This document shows positions 9,948 to 20,287 of a stretch of 42,287 bases of DNA, in pieces. This DNA comes from Calditrichota bacterium (lineage in GTDB: Bacteria > Calditrichota > Calditrichia > JAJRVZ01), in contig JAJRVZ010000047.1 of NCBI GenBank assembly GCA_024277055.1, positions 1-42,287 of the forward strand, given 5' to 3'. Position 1 is the stretch's first letter; the number at the start of each line of letters is the position of its first letter. The notes beneath the pieces were generated by a model. The model had not been told where the DNA came from. It saw only the letters and a program-made list of their open reading frames with translations, and made no database searches. Made by a program: the position numbers and the translations under genes.

Positions 9948-11162
9948 TTAACCCTGCATGCTTTCAAGAAATAAAGTGGTTTTGACCGTTTCTCCATCCC
10001 GCCACAGTACCAAATCGAGATTATCACCAACCTTCAAGTCCGACCCATAAATAATTTCAAATACATCCCGGTCGGAATTTACCGGTGAATCCTGCATACG
10101 AATTATGATATCACCCAATTTCAAACCGGCTTTGTCCGCGGGACTCCCCCGGTCGATATGGGTTACCAGCACACCGTTGGTGGAAGAATATCCCAGTTTT
10201 CTGGCGATAACGGAGTTTAAATTCTGGACTTTGATGCCGATCCAGAAATCCCTGTCTACTTTATGGTATTTTTTAAGGTCATCGACGATGCGTAATATTC
10301 GCTTCATCGGAATGGCAAAACCGATACCAACCGAGCCTTCATCATTTTGACTGCCGGTATATATGAAAGTATTCATACCGATCACCTCTCCCAGTGCATT
10401 GCAAAGCGGTCCGCCGCTGTTGCCGTGGTTGATGGATGCATCGGTCTGTATCATGTCCTGATAAACCCGCTCATTGCCAAGCGGCCCGAAATCTCTGTCA
10501 ACCGCGCTGATAACACCAACGGTTACGGTAGGACGGTTGTTAATCTCAAAAAGCCCGAAAGGATTGCCGACGGCAATGGCCCATTCACCGATGATTACAT
10601 CATCCGAATTACCGGGAACCAGGTAAGGAAGCGGTTCATCCGCATCGATTTTCAATAAAGCAATATCAGACGTTTTATCCGTTCCGACAATACCGGCATC
10701 AAAATGCTTGCCCCCAAAAAGAGTAACTTTTATTTCCCTGGCATCTTCCACTACATGATCATTGGTTAAAATATAACCGTCCGAAGAAATAATAAATCCC
10801 GACCCCATGGATTTTACGTCATAGCGATAGGTTCTGTCCCTGAATAATTCCGGGAAAAACTGGCGCAGAATCGGGTCCCTGAACGGACTGCGACGGACAT
10901 ATTCCTTTACCTGCATGACATTGATACTCACAACCCCGGGGCTAATTTTCTCAACGGCCCTGGTTATAATATTTCGCCGGGACTGATTAATATCCTCATT
11001 GGCTTCATCCAGTTGTTGTGCGCCGGCGTAGGCTTTTTCAACAAATAAGGAATCGTTAATCGAACCGTTTTCTCCGGCCGGATGGCCGAAATACGCATAT
11101 AAAATAATCCCCGCAGTAACTCCCGCGAGGATCAGAACAATGTTTTTGATATTCGATCGCAA
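9948..11162 (-). CDS. HtrA/DegP-family trypsin-like serine protease with one PDZ domain
   Basis: N-terminal signal/TM; GSGFIISSDGYILTNDHVV, DIALLKID, INHGNSGGPL; C-terminal PDZ GSPADKAGLKLGDIII. Confidence 0.93.
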   Translation of the reverse strand: MRSNIKNIVLILAGVTAGIILYAYFGHPAGENGSINDSLFVEKAYAGAQQLDEANEDINQSRRNIITRAVEKISPGVVSINVMQVKEYVRRSPFRDPILRQFFPELFRDRTYRYDVKSMGSGFIISSDGYILTNDHVVEDAREIKVTLFGGKHFDAGIVGTDKTSDIALLKIDADEPLPYLVPGNSDDVIIGEWAIAVGNPFGLFEINNRPTVTVGVISAVDRDFGPLGNERVYQDMIQTDASINHGNSGGPLCNALGEVIGMNTFIYTGSQNDEGSVGIGFAIPMKRILRIVDDLKKYHKVDRDFWIGIKVQNLNSVIARKLGYSSTNGVLVTHIDRGSPADKAGLKLGDIIIRMQDSPVNSDRDVFEIIYGSDLKVGDNLDLVLWRDGETVKTTLFLESMQG

Positions 11163-11233
11163 TTGAATTTCCCTCTTAAAAGTTCCACATGCATTTGTCC
11201 GATATTACGTGCACGGGAAAAATTTGTTTTATA

Positions 11234-11884
11234 TCAGCGCTTGGATTTTACTTTTTCCCAATCGGCGAGAAATGCTTCTATTCCTCTTTCTGTGAGGGGA
11301 TGCTTTACGAGCTGTTCGATCACTTTGAACGGAATGGTTGCGATATCCGCTCCCATCATAGCCGATTCAAGAACATGGATCGGATTGCGGATACTGGCAA
11401 CGATAACCTCCGTTTCAATCGCATAATTCTGAAAAATCTGTACGATCTGCGCAATGGAATCCATTCCCGTAGAAGTAATGTCATCCAACCGGCCTACAAA
11501 AGGGCTTATAAATGAGGCGCCGGCACGAGCTGCCAGTAAAGCCTGAATCGGAGTAAAAATCAACGTCACGTTCGTGCTGATTCCTTCTGAGCTCAAGGCT
11601 TTCACTGCTTTCAGCCCGTCTTTTGTGATCGGTATCTTCACAACGATATTTTCATGAATTTTCGCCAGTTCTTTTCCCTCGCGAACCATGCCCTCCCAAT
11701 CCAGAGCCACAACCTCCGCACTAATCGGACCGTCAACGATTTCACAGATTTTACGCAGGATTTCATTGGGGTCCCCATCTTCACGGCTGATCAACGTAGG
11801 GTTTGTCGTCACACCGTCCAACACCCCGATGCTGGCGGCTTCACGAATCTGATCCAGATTGGCTGTATCTATAAAAAACTTCAT
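11234..11884 (-). CDS. tal: Transaldolase / fructose-6-phosphate aldolase family
   Basis: [45 protein letters not shown]. Confidence 0.95.
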   Translation of the reverse strand: MKFFIDTANLDQIREAASIGVLDGVTTNPTLISREDGDPNEILRKICEIVDGPISAEVVALDWEGMVREGKELAKIHENIVVKIPITKDGLKAVKALSSEGISTNVTLIFTPIQALLAARAGASFISPFVGRLDDITSTGMDSIAQIVQIFQNYAIETEVIVASIRNPIHVLESAMMGADIATIPFKVIEQLVKHPLTERGIEAFLADWEKVKSKR

Positions 11885-11901
11885 TTCAACTTTCTCCTTA
11901 C

Positions 11902-12633
11902 TTAGTCAGAATAATAAACTTTAATCAACGTCAAACCCCGGGCCGGAGCAGCCATTCCCGCCAGCCGCCTGTCCCCCGATTTGAAAATATCTTCTATTTT
12001 TTCTTTGGTTAACTTGCCCCGACCGACATCCATCAGTGTGCCGATAATCGCCCTGACCATCCCGTGCAGAAAGCGGTTGGCTTTAATTCGGAATTGTAAT
12101 TCATCAGCGGTCTCATTCAATTCCAGAAACTCAACATCGCATGTGTGATTTTCGACCTCGGAGATGGTCCGGCAGAAGCTTTTAAAATTGCGCTCTCCGG
12201 TAAACAGACTTGCTGCCGTTTGCATGGCCTTTAAATTTATCGGCGCAGAGTATTGCCATACAATATGCCGGTACAGCGCCGTCGGCCGGCGGGCAATTCT
12301 GTAAATGTATTCCCGCGCAGTTGCTGAAAACCTGGCGTGAAAGTCACTACCGGTTTCAAATATTTCTTTAATCCTTATCGTCGGCAGCAGAATACCGTTC
12401 AAAGAACGCATCAGACGCGCAGCCTGCAAATCATCGTCACAATCAAAATGGGCAACCTGCCCCGTAGCATGTACACCGGCGTCCGTGCGACCTGCACCTG
12501 TTACGCGTATGCTTTTTTTGAAGATAATCTGCAGGGCTTTTTCTATTTCTCCCTGAATGGTGTGCGCATTTCGCTGAATCTGCCAGCCGGCGTATCCTGT
12601 GCCGTCATAGGCAATATCCATGCGATATCTCAT
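11902..12633 (-). CDS. truA: tRNA pseudouridine(38-40) synthase TruA
   Basis: [47 protein letters not shown]. Confidence 0.96.
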   Translation of the reverse strand: MRYRMDIAYDGTGYAGWQIQRNAHTIQGEIEKALQIIFKKSIRVTGAGRTDAGVHATGQVAHFDCDDDLQAARLMRSLNGILLPTIRIKEIFETGSDFHARFSATAREYIYRIARRPTALYRHIVWQYSAPINLKAMQTAASLFTGERNFKSFCRTISEVENHTCDVEFLELNETADELQFRIKANRFLHGMVRAIIGTLMDVGRGKLTKEKIEDIFKSGDRRLAGMAAPARGLTLIKVYYSD

Positions 12634-12849
12634 GCGCTTTTAAACCTCATTTTAAAACTTTAAAGTTACACAATCTTTATACTTATTGCAAATAAGCAAC
12701 AGGTGATAATCTTCACGCAAATAAATGAAAATACAGAAGTAACGACATACAAAAAGTTCCGGACCGCCGCAAATTTACATTTGTATTTATTGGCTTGTTT
12801 GCTTAATTTGCTCAGGTTTGTTCAGTTTGTTAATTAACCAGTCTCCGGA

Positions 12850-14109
12850 ATGAATTCCAGATATTTTAATACGTACAGGGTCTTTTTTTTCAGTCTGCCC
12901 GCGGTGGGCCTGTTATTGCTTTCATCGGTTTTTGTTGTTGCCGGAAGCGGGCATGCCGTCCTGCCCGGAATTACCGTTTTGATCGACAAACAGGTGAATA
13001 ATCTTGCCGGTAAGCGGGTCGCCCTTCTCACCAACCCCAGCGGTGTGGATGAAAACCTCGTATTGTCCGCCGACATCCTGTTTAATCATCCTCAGGTAAA
13101 TCTGGTTGCATTCTTCGCCCCGGAACACGGGATTCGCGGCATGGCGGACGCCGGAAAGCATGTTAAGACCTACACGGATCCGAAAACCGGTTTGCCGGTT
13201 TACAGCCTGTACGGTAAAACCAGAAAACCAACGGCTGAAATGCTCGAAAACATCGATGTTGTTTTGATAGATATTCAGGATGCGGGAGTTCGTTCATATA
13301 CCTTTATCTATTCGATGGCGATGGTAATGGAGGCGGCGGCTGAAAACAGCAAAAAAGTTATTATTCTCGACCGGCCGAACCCGATGGGAGGCATTCAGGT
13401 TGCCGGGAACATTTTAAAACCGGAGTTCGCTTCTTTCGTCGGAATGTACCCCATACCATATCTTCACGGAATGACCATCGGTGAACTTGCGCGATTATTC
13501 AACAACGAATTTGGTATAAACTGCGAACTGGAAATCATCCCCATGAGCGGCTGGAAGCGCAGCATGAACTGGGGCCGAACCGGCCTGGTGTGGGTGCCGA
13601 CTTCTCCACATGTACCGCACTGGCAAACCGCTTTTGCGATGGCCGCCACCGGAACATTCGGTGAGCTGCACACCCTTTCCGAGGGGGTCGGCTATACCGC
13701 ACCGTTCGAATTTATCGGAGCTCCCTGGATAGACGCCGAAGTATTCGCAGCGAAACTGAATTCGCTGGAATTGCCCGGAGTTTATTTCCGTCCGGTTCAT
13801 TTTATTCCGTATTACAAGAAATACAAGGGAAAACAATGCCACGGGGTGCAGATGCATATTCTTAATTATGATACCTTTCAACCCTATGAAACCGGACTAT
13901 ATATTCTGGAAACAGCTCAACAACTTTATCCCGAAATCGATCTTTTCGGAGATGAAGGACGCGTATCTTCATTTATCAGGGTAATCGGTGATGCACAAAT
14001 CGTCTCCGACCTGAGAACCGGTAAGCCCGTTAAGCAGATCATTACCGACTGGCAGGATGACCTGAACTCATTCAGGAAGGTGCGCGAAAAGTACTTGATA
14101 TATAAGTAA
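12850..14109 (+). CDS. DUF1343 / NamZ-type exo-beta-N-acetylmuramidase, exported
   Basis: N-terminal signal peptide; GKRVALLTNPSGVDENL, FAPEHGIRG, VWVPTSPHVPHWQTAFAMAATG. Confidence 0.9.
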   Translation: MNSRYFNTYRVFFFSLPAVGLLLLSSVFVVAGSGHAVLPGITVLIDKQVNNLAGKRVALLTNPSGVDENLVLSADILFNHPQVNLVAFFAPEHGIRGMADAGKHVKTYTDPKTGLPVYSLYGKTRKPTAEMLENIDVVLIDIQDAGVRSYTFIYSMAMVMEAAAENSKKVIILDRPNPMGGIQVAGNILKPEFASFVGMYPIPYLHGMTIGELARLFNNEFGINCELEIIPMSGWKRSMNWGRTGLVWVPTSPHVPHWQTAFAMAATGTFGELHTLSEGVGYTAPFEFIGAPWIDAEVFAAKLNSLELPGVYFRPVHFIPYYKKYKGKQCHGVQMHILNYDTFQPYETGLYILETAQQLYPEIDLFGDEGRVSSFIRVIGDAQIVSDLRTGKPVKQIITDWQDDLNSFRKVREKYLIYK

Positions 14110-14139
14110 TAGACAATTTTAGATTAAAAGGAGCACCAA

Positions 14140-15717
14140 ATGGCCGATGCCGCTACGAATGCACAGGTCAGTATCGTTTGCCACTACAACAACGATCTGC
14201 CCTACTCAAAAACTTCTTTTCTTAACATGATCCGCTCATTGCTACAGCAGTATGATATACGCCCTGAACTTATCATACTGAATCAGTCCGATGATACGGG
14301 AATCCACTCTGAAATATCGAAAATAAATACCGAAACCTGTCCGCTGCAATTCATCGAGGGTGATTATAAAACGAGTGGCGCCTGGCTGAATGCCGGTTTC
14401 AAAGCCGCCGCAGGACGGTATATTTTATATGTAAATAATCTTGCCGGAGAAATTCTTCTGCGTGAAAGTGCCTGTGCTGCCTGGCTGCTGGCCGCAGGAC
14501 GGAATCCCGCCGCAGGGTTATTCTACTCCGATTATGAACGCATGACCGACGGACAATTAACGGAAGTTCATTTGTTGAAACACCACACAGGTCGTGTTCG
14601 CGACAATCAGGATTTCGGCCCCGTATGGTTCATCAAAAAGGATTCACTTGAACAGTGCAATTATTGTGACGAATCGCTGCAATTCAACACTCTTTACGAT
14701 CTCAGGCTTAAGATGTCCGAAAAAGCGGAAGTAATTCATATTTCCAATCGGTATGCCGGCAGCCTCTACCGCCTCGTTTCCGAGGGTAAGGACCACAATG
14801 TATTCGATTACCTGCTGGCCTCGAAGGAAAGTCAGCTGGAAGCCGAACAGGTGTTGAGTGAACATTTAAAAAGAATAAATGCCTACCTGCAACCGGGAGA
14901 ACATTATAAAACGAGACCGGCTGACCGTTCCCCCCTCAAAGCTTCGGTTATCATTCCCGTAAATAACCGTGCGGCGTTCATCGGAACAGCCATCGAAAGT
15001 GTTCTCGGTCAATCCGTACAGGATATTGAAGTGATTGTGGTTGTCAACGGCGGTAATGACGATCCGACCATCGGCAAAGTAAAAGAGTACATGCCCGGTG
15101 GTTCGCGATTTGAAGCGTCCAAACCGGAAGTACGGCTTATCGTTCTGGATATCAACAATATCGGCTTATGCCTTAATCTCGGTGCCCTGGCCGCGCGCGG
15201 AACCTATTATGTTCAACTCGATTCCGATGACAGGCTCAAGCCCGATGCGGTGGAAAAGATTCTTGCGGTATTCGATTCCGACCCGAAAATCGGCATGGTT
15301 ATCGGAAGTTACGAAGTGTGGCAACTGGATGACGCCGGGGAAAAAATATCACGGGTAGAAGAAATACCGGTTGTAACACACGACGAATGGACGGAAGAAA
15401 ACGGACGCAACAATCTGTTACGCATAAACGGTGCCGGTGCACCCCGCTCCATTCCCATTCAGTTAATAAAGGACATCGGCTATTTCGGAATCAACGACGA
15501 ACCGTTCGCAAGAAACTACGGTGAAGATTACGAAATGGTGCTGAAGATCAGTGAACAATACCGAATCGGACGGGTGTGGGACCCGATTTATGATGTCGTC
15601 CGTCACAGCGGCGGTACCGATCACAGTATTGACCAGGCAACCATCGATCGTAACGATGAGGCCAAAGATTATATGCGCCTGCGGGCAATTGAACGAAGAA
15701 AACAACTGAACAAATAA
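14140..15717 (+). CDS. Tandem family-2 glycosyltransferase-like protein
   Basis: C-terminal GT2: ASVIIPVNNRAAFIGTAIESVLGQSVQDIEVIVV..YYVQLDSDDRLKPDAVEK; N-terminal second GT2-like fold VSIVCHYNNDLPYSKTSFLNMIRSLL..GAWLNAGFKAAAGRYILYVNN. Confidence 0.85.
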   Translation: MADAATNAQVSIVCHYNNDLPYSKTSFLNMIRSLLQQYDIRPELIILNQSDDTGIHSEISKINTETCPLQFIEGDYKTSGAWLNAGFKAAAGRYILYVNNLAGEILLRESACAAWLLAAGRNPAAGLFYSDYERMTDGQLTEVHLLKHHTGRVRDNQDFGPVWFIKKDSLEQCNYCDESLQFNTLYDLRLKMSEKAEVIHISNRYAGSLYRLVSEGKDHNVFDYLLASKESQLEAEQVLSEHLKRINAYLQPGEHYKTRPADRSPLKASVIIPVNNRAAFIGTAIESVLGQSVQDIEVIVVVNGGNDDPTIGKVKEYMPGGSRFEASKPEVRLIVLDINNIGLCLNLGALAARGTYYVQLDSDDRLKPDAVEKILAVFDSDPKIGMVIGSYEVWQLDDAGEKISRVEEIPVVTHDEWTEENGRNNLLRINGAGAPRSIPIQLIKDIGYFGINDEPFARNYGEDYEMVLKISEQYRIGRVWDPIYDVVRHSGGTDHSIDQATIDRNDEAKDYMRLRAIERRKQLNK

Positions 15718-15734
15718 TACGGAGACGAATTGCG

Positions 15735-16943
15735 ATGGCCCAAACCTTTACATTAATCGGAATTGACGGTGGTGCGACAAAAGCTAGTGGATTCGTCGCA
15801 AACATAAATGAATCAGGCGATTTTTCGTTAACGGACCTGTGTGCCGAAGCCAGCTATTCGGAAATGGAAGGCTTTAACCCCTCTTTTCAACCCGTACCGG
15901 TTACCGAGCAGCTGGAGCAACGCCGTAACAACAATATCCGCATTACTTCCGGGGAAGCACAGCAAGGGGCAACGTATACCGCAGCATGCGCTAAAATTAT
16001 AACCGAACTCGCCACTGCCGCCGGCAGGTCCATCCCTGTTCTTGTCGGGATTGGTATGCCGGGCCTGAAAACAGAATGCGGACGTGGAATATCCGCCATC
16101 GCCAACGGCCCCAGAATGTTGAACTACGCCGGGGATATCGAGCAGGCATTGCAAAAGAACGGAATTGAATTACTGGCTCCCATCGGCCACCTCGGTTCGG
16201 ATGCCGATTATTGCGGTATCGGAGAGGAGTATGCCGCTGAGGGCGGTTTTCGAAGTGTTTATGACGCCTATTATCTCGGTGGAGGTACCGGTACGGCGGA
16301 TGCACTTAAACTTGAGGGCAGGCTGGTACCTTTTGATCATGTCAAAGACTGGATCGCAAAGTCGTGGGAAATGAAAAACGACAAAGACCTTGCCCTCGAG
16401 CGATATGCATCCGCATCGGGACTGCAATTCCTTTATGCACAAAAATCGGGGCAAAGTGTGGAATCTCTCAATTCGCGCAACATTTATCCACCGCAAATTG
16501 CGGAAATGGCGCTGGGTGGAGATGAAGCCGCCGGCGAAACCTGGAAAGAAGCGGCATACTACCTTTCACTTCTTCTTTACGAGCGAATAACCACGCTGTT
16601 CTGCGGCTGGCAAAAACTGTTCGAATTTGTAAATCCCGCCCGCGAAAATCTTTCCGCTAAACATGCCTACCGGGATAAATGTTTCGATCGTCTTATCATC
16701 GGTCAGCGCTTGGGTGAATTGATGCAAATGCGTACCGGAGAGGCCGTCCTCACCCGTCCTTTATTGAAAAACCTGGCCGATCTCATCGCCGGTTCCGAAT
16801 GCCTCGACGAAACCGCCAAATCCTTTTACCTGCATGGCAGCCGGCTGCGCAGCGAACGATTCGTGCTTTCCAGACTAAGGGAAGCCCCCGCTCTCGGTGC
16901 GGCCGTTGACGCCTGGATGACCTGGAATTCTCAAAAGAAATAA
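15735..16943 (+). CDS. BadF/BadG/ROK-type ASKHA sugar kinase (candidate amino-sugar kinase)
   Basis: LIGIDGGATKASGF, VLVGIGMPGLK, YYLGGGTGTADAL. Confidence 0.75.
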   Translation: MAQTFTLIGIDGGATKASGFVANINESGDFSLTDLCAEASYSEMEGFNPSFQPVPVTEQLEQRRNNNIRITSGEAQQGATYTAACAKIITELATAAGRSIPVLVGIGMPGLKTECGRGISAIANGPRMLNYAGDIEQALQKNGIELLAPIGHLGSDADYCGIGEEYAAEGGFRSVYDAYYLGGGTGTADALKLEGRLVPFDHVKDWIAKSWEMKNDKDLALERYASASGLQFLYAQKSGQSVESLNSRNIYPPQIAEMALGGDEAAGETWKEAAYYLSLLLYERITTLFCGWQKLFEFVNPARENLSAKHAYRDKCFDRLIIGQRLGELMQMRTGEAVLTRPLLKNLADLIAGSECLDETAKSFYLHGSRLRSERFVLSRLREAPALGAAVDAWMTWNSQKK

Positions 16944-16958
16944 TCGGAGGTTGCCAAA

Positions 16959-18284
16959 ATGCTCAGGCCCGGTGAAATTCCGCAGACGGAACCGTTGCTG
17001 CGCGTCGGCATTGTATTGCCGCAAGATCAATTCGACCGTATCGATATTACCATTCCTGCATCGATCGGTGAATATGAAATGCTTGATGATTCCGGCGGTA
17101 AAATATCGCCACCTGAAAAAATTGGTTTTAAACTTAACGAAGACGGCTCGGTAATTTGTCTCGGCAATTCAAGCTACCGTTGGCGGCTGCAACCGGTGCA
17201 AAGGCAAGCGGCTGAACCGGGATACGGTGTGCGTGTACACGGCGTGGTTGCCGGTCGTGGCTTCCACTGGGAAAAACGCATCGATGTTCTGCTGCCGGGA
17301 ACCGTTGAAATTTTTTCACACATGGAGCGGTTGGTTCTGATAAATGAACTACCGCTGGAAGAATACCTCATGTGCGTGGCTACTTCCGAGATGGGGTCTG
17401 CCTGCCCTCCGGCTCTTATTGAGGCACAGACCATCACTGCCCGCAGCTGGATGCTGGCAAATGTGGAACAGAAACACGTTTCACTCGGCATGGATGTCTG
17501 CAACGACGATTGTTGTCAGCGTTACCAGGGCAGCGCTAATCTTACCGAACATTCCATCAAAGGCGCCAAGGATACTTTCGGGAAAGTTTTGATATTCGAC
17601 AACCGTATATGTGATGCACGCTATTCTAAAAGCTGCGGCGGAATGATGGAGAGATTCTCCGCTATCTGGGCGGGAGAAGACCCTCCCTACCTGCAGGCCA
17701 TTCCGGATGCTCCTGCCGGTTTCAAATCTCCACCGGAGCTCAGTGATGAAGTAAACCTGCGTAACTGGATCGGTTTCGTTCCGGAAACCTTTTGCAGCCC
17801 GCATACGGTTCCGGAAAACGAGCTGAAAAAATATCTCGGCAGTATAGACGAACAGAGCCGCTATTTTCGCTGGCAATTCTCGATAACTCAGGAAGAAATC
17901 CGCCGCTTACTGCTTGATAAACAACGGGTACGGGCGGAAACCGTGCGCTATTGCAAACCGCTGCAGCGCGGCGCATCCGGTCGAATTACTACTCTGGAGA
18001 TCGGATATATTGACGGTAACGGTAATCCGGAGAAACTGTTGGTGGAAAGCGAATACGAAGTCCGGCGTACAATGCACGCAGGTTTTTTATACAGCGGTTG
18101 TTTTTTTATAGAAACCATCGGTAATCCGGAAAAACCGGAACGGTTCATCCTGCACGGCGGAGGTTGGGGGCATGGGGTTGGTCTGTGCCAGATCGGTGCG
18201 CTCGGAATGGCGCTTGAAGGATATACCTCCGAACAAATTGTATATCATTATTTTCCCGGAAGCAAACTCAAAAAAATTTACTGA
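16959..18284 (+). CDS. SpoIID/LytB domain protein
   Basis: LPLEEYLMCVATSEMGSACPPALIEAQTITARSWML, ARYSKSCGGMME, HGGGWGHGVGLCQIGALGMALEGYTSEQIVYHYFPGSKL. Confidence 0.88.
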   Translation: MLRPGEIPQTEPLLRVGIVLPQDQFDRIDITIPASIGEYEMLDDSGGKISPPEKIGFKLNEDGSVICLGNSSYRWRLQPVQRQAAEPGYGVRVHGVVAGRGFHWEKRIDVLLPGTVEIFSHMERLVLINELPLEEYLMCVATSEMGSACPPALIEAQTITARSWMLANVEQKHVSLGMDVCNDDCCQRYQGSANLTEHSIKGAKDTFGKVLIFDNRICDARYSKSCGGMMERFSAIWAGEDPPYLQAIPDAPAGFKSPPELSDEVNLRNWIGFVPETFCSPHTVPENELKKYLGSIDEQSRYFRWQFSITQEEIRRLLLDKQRVRAETVRYCKPLQRGASGRITTLEIGYIDGNGNPEKLLVESEYEVRRTMHAGFLYSGCFFIETIGNPEKPERFILHGGGWGHGVGLCQIGALGMALEGYTSEQIVYHYFPGSKLKKIY

Positions 18285-18311
18285 TCTGATAGTGAAAATC
18301 TTTTTTACAGA

Positions 18312-20186
18312 TTGTGTGAGGTTTTAATGAAAAAAGAACGATCTGCCTGGTGGTGGGTACCCAGCCTGTACTACGCAGAAGGTATTCCTTATATCGTCGT
18401 GATGATGGTATCCGTAATTATGTACAAACGCATGGGTGTTTCGAATTCGGATATAGCCCTTTATACATCCTGGTTGTACCTGCCGTGGGTTATAAAGCCC
18501 CTGTGGAGCCCGGTGGTTGATATTTTTCGCACCAAGCGATGGTGGATTGTTATTACACAGCTGATCGTCGGCGCCGGCCTCGGTGGCGTCGCGTTGACTA
18601 TTCCTCTGCCTGATTTCTTTAAATTTACTTTGGCCTTTTTCTGGTTGCTGGCCTTCAGTTCCGCAACGCACGATATCGCCGCCGACGGATTCTATATGCT
18701 CGGGTTGAATACCCACGCCCAGGCATGGTTTGTAGGCGTTCGCAGTACTTTTTACCGCCTGGCCATGATCACCGGACAGGGTCTGCTTATTATTCTTGCC
18801 GGTTATATTGAAAGCAACAGCGGCCTGCCGACGGTTGAATTTGAAGTGCATGCCGTAAAAGAACCGCTTCAGGTTTCCGCACCGGAGGTAACTTTACTGG
18901 AGCAACAGGAGTTTGAAGGAGATATGTGCGTTGTTCTTGACCCCGGCAATATGCAAATCAGTATTTCACCCCGGAACCAAACCGAAGTGGATTCTGTTCT
19001 TGCGCTGATTCGTGCCAGAAACAGCGAACTGGGTCACCTGCAAATGAAAATGAATTCAGGTCAGAAGAACAGTGGTTTTGAAGAGCAACCGTCCTGGTGG
19101 CAGGAAAAAGTGGTATTACCCCTCGAAAGCTTTCTTAAAGACCATTTCGGTGAGCATCGTGATATGCCGGCGGCCAATCGTGCCGGTAATTTCGGAGTGT
19201 TTGCAGTTCGATTATCTCACCCTCCGGCGACCGGCGATGAAGTGGTCGTGAACCTGGGTCGTGAATACGGAGATAAAAGCATATCTCTTGTTGAAGGGGC
19301 GCGCTTTGTGTTTAATGAAAACAACTGGAACCGGCCTGCATTGGGAATGATCCAGCTGGATCACCGAATGAAATATGCAGCCGATGCGCATTTCCGGGCG
19401 ACCGCCGGTAATATTCCTCTGGCATGGTCAATAACTTTCAGTTCGATTGCGATCCTGTTTGTTCTTTTCTTCGTTTATCACAAATTTATGCTGCCCAGAC
19501 CTGATTCAGACCGGGGAGGCGTAATTGAAAGCGCGGCAGGTTTTTTCAGTGAATATTTCAAAACGTTCGCATCCTTTTTCAGAAAGGAACAGATCGGTAT
19601 CGCCATTGCTTTTCTTTTGCTTTATCGTTTGGGTGAGGCCCAGCTGGTTAAACTTGCATCACCGTTCCTGCTGGATGCGCAGGAGGTCGGCGGTCTTGCA
19701 CTTACAACCGGACAGGTCGGGTTTGTTTACGGTACGGTCGGCATTGTAATGCTCAGCATCGGCGGTTTGCTGGGCGGATTTCTGGCGGCAAGAAACGGAT
19801 TGAAATACTGGCTGTGGTGGATGTGTATCGGTATACAATTGCCGGATGCTGTTTATGTCTATCTTTCCTATGCCCAGCCGGATAATTTTTTCATCATTAA
19901 TCTGATGGTTGGCATCGAACAGTTCGGCTACGGCTTCGGATTTACTGCTTATATGTTGTACATGATCTATATTTCCGAGGGCGAGCATAAAACCGCCCAT
20001 TTTGCCATCACAACCGGCTTTATGGCTTTGGGAATGATGATTCCGGGAATGTTCAGCGGGTGGCTACAGGAGGTAATCGGTTATAAAAGTTTTTTCATCT
20101 GGGTGTTGATCGCAACCCTTCCGGCGTTCATTACGTTAAAGTTCCTGCCCGTTGATGAAAACTTCGGGAAGAAAGTCCGGTCATGA
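18312..20186 (+). CDS. MFS permease, AmpG-like, with a large soluble insertion
   Basis: Multi-TM; WWWVPSLYYAEGIPYIVVMMVSVIMYKRMGVSN..LPWVIKPLWSPVVD resembles AmpG/PAT-family N-termini. The ORF-track start is MCEV at 18312; MKKERSAW at 18327 has a better context (GAGGTTTTAATG). Confidence 0.82.
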   Translation: MCEVLMKKERSAWWWVPSLYYAEGIPYIVVMMVSVIMYKRMGVSNSDIALYTSWLYLPWVIKPLWSPVVDIFRTKRWWIVITQLIVGAGLGGVALTIPLPDFFKFTLAFFWLLAFSSATHDIAADGFYMLGLNTHAQAWFVGVRSTFYRLAMITGQGLLIILAGYIESNSGLPTVEFEVHAVKEPLQVSAPEVTLLEQQEFEGDMCVVLDPGNMQISISPRNQTEVDSVLALIRARNSELGHLQMKMNSGQKNSGFEEQPSWWQEKVVLPLESFLKDHFGEHRDMPAANRAGNFGVFAVRLSHPPATGDEVVVNLGREYGDKSISLVEGARFVFNENNWNRPALGMIQLDHRMKYAADAHFRATAGNIPLAWSITFSSIAILFVLFFVYHKFMLPRPDSDRGGVIESAAGFFSEYFKTFASFFRKEQIGIAIAFLLLYRLGEAQLVKLASPFLLDAQEVGGLALTTGQVGFVYGTVGIVMLSIGGLLGGFLAARNGLKYWLWWMCIGIQLPDAVYVYLSYAQPDNFFIINLMVGIEQFGYGFGFTAYMLYMIYISEGEHKTAHFAITTGFMALGMMIPGMFSGWLQEVIGYKSFFIWVLIATLPAFITLKFLPVDENFGKKVRS

Positions 20187-20287
20187 ATCCAGTACAGGAA
20201 ATCCGGGTGTCCGTGCAGTCCCGACCCTGTGATTCGTCATAATAAAATTTAATTGAATTTTGAAATCTGCGCGGGAAAACGAAAGCA

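Noticed and set aside
9352-9951. 199 aa plus-strand ORF
   Set aside because: Antisense to purB; no domain signal.
12634-12849. Possible sigma-54 (-24/-12) promoter upstream of the NamZ gene (TTGGCTTGTTTGCTT)
   Set aside because: GG-to-GC spacing does not match the required 10 nt; no credible sigma-54 promoter identified.
18324-18851. 175 aa minus-strand ORF
   Set aside because: Antisense to the MFS permease; no domain signal.
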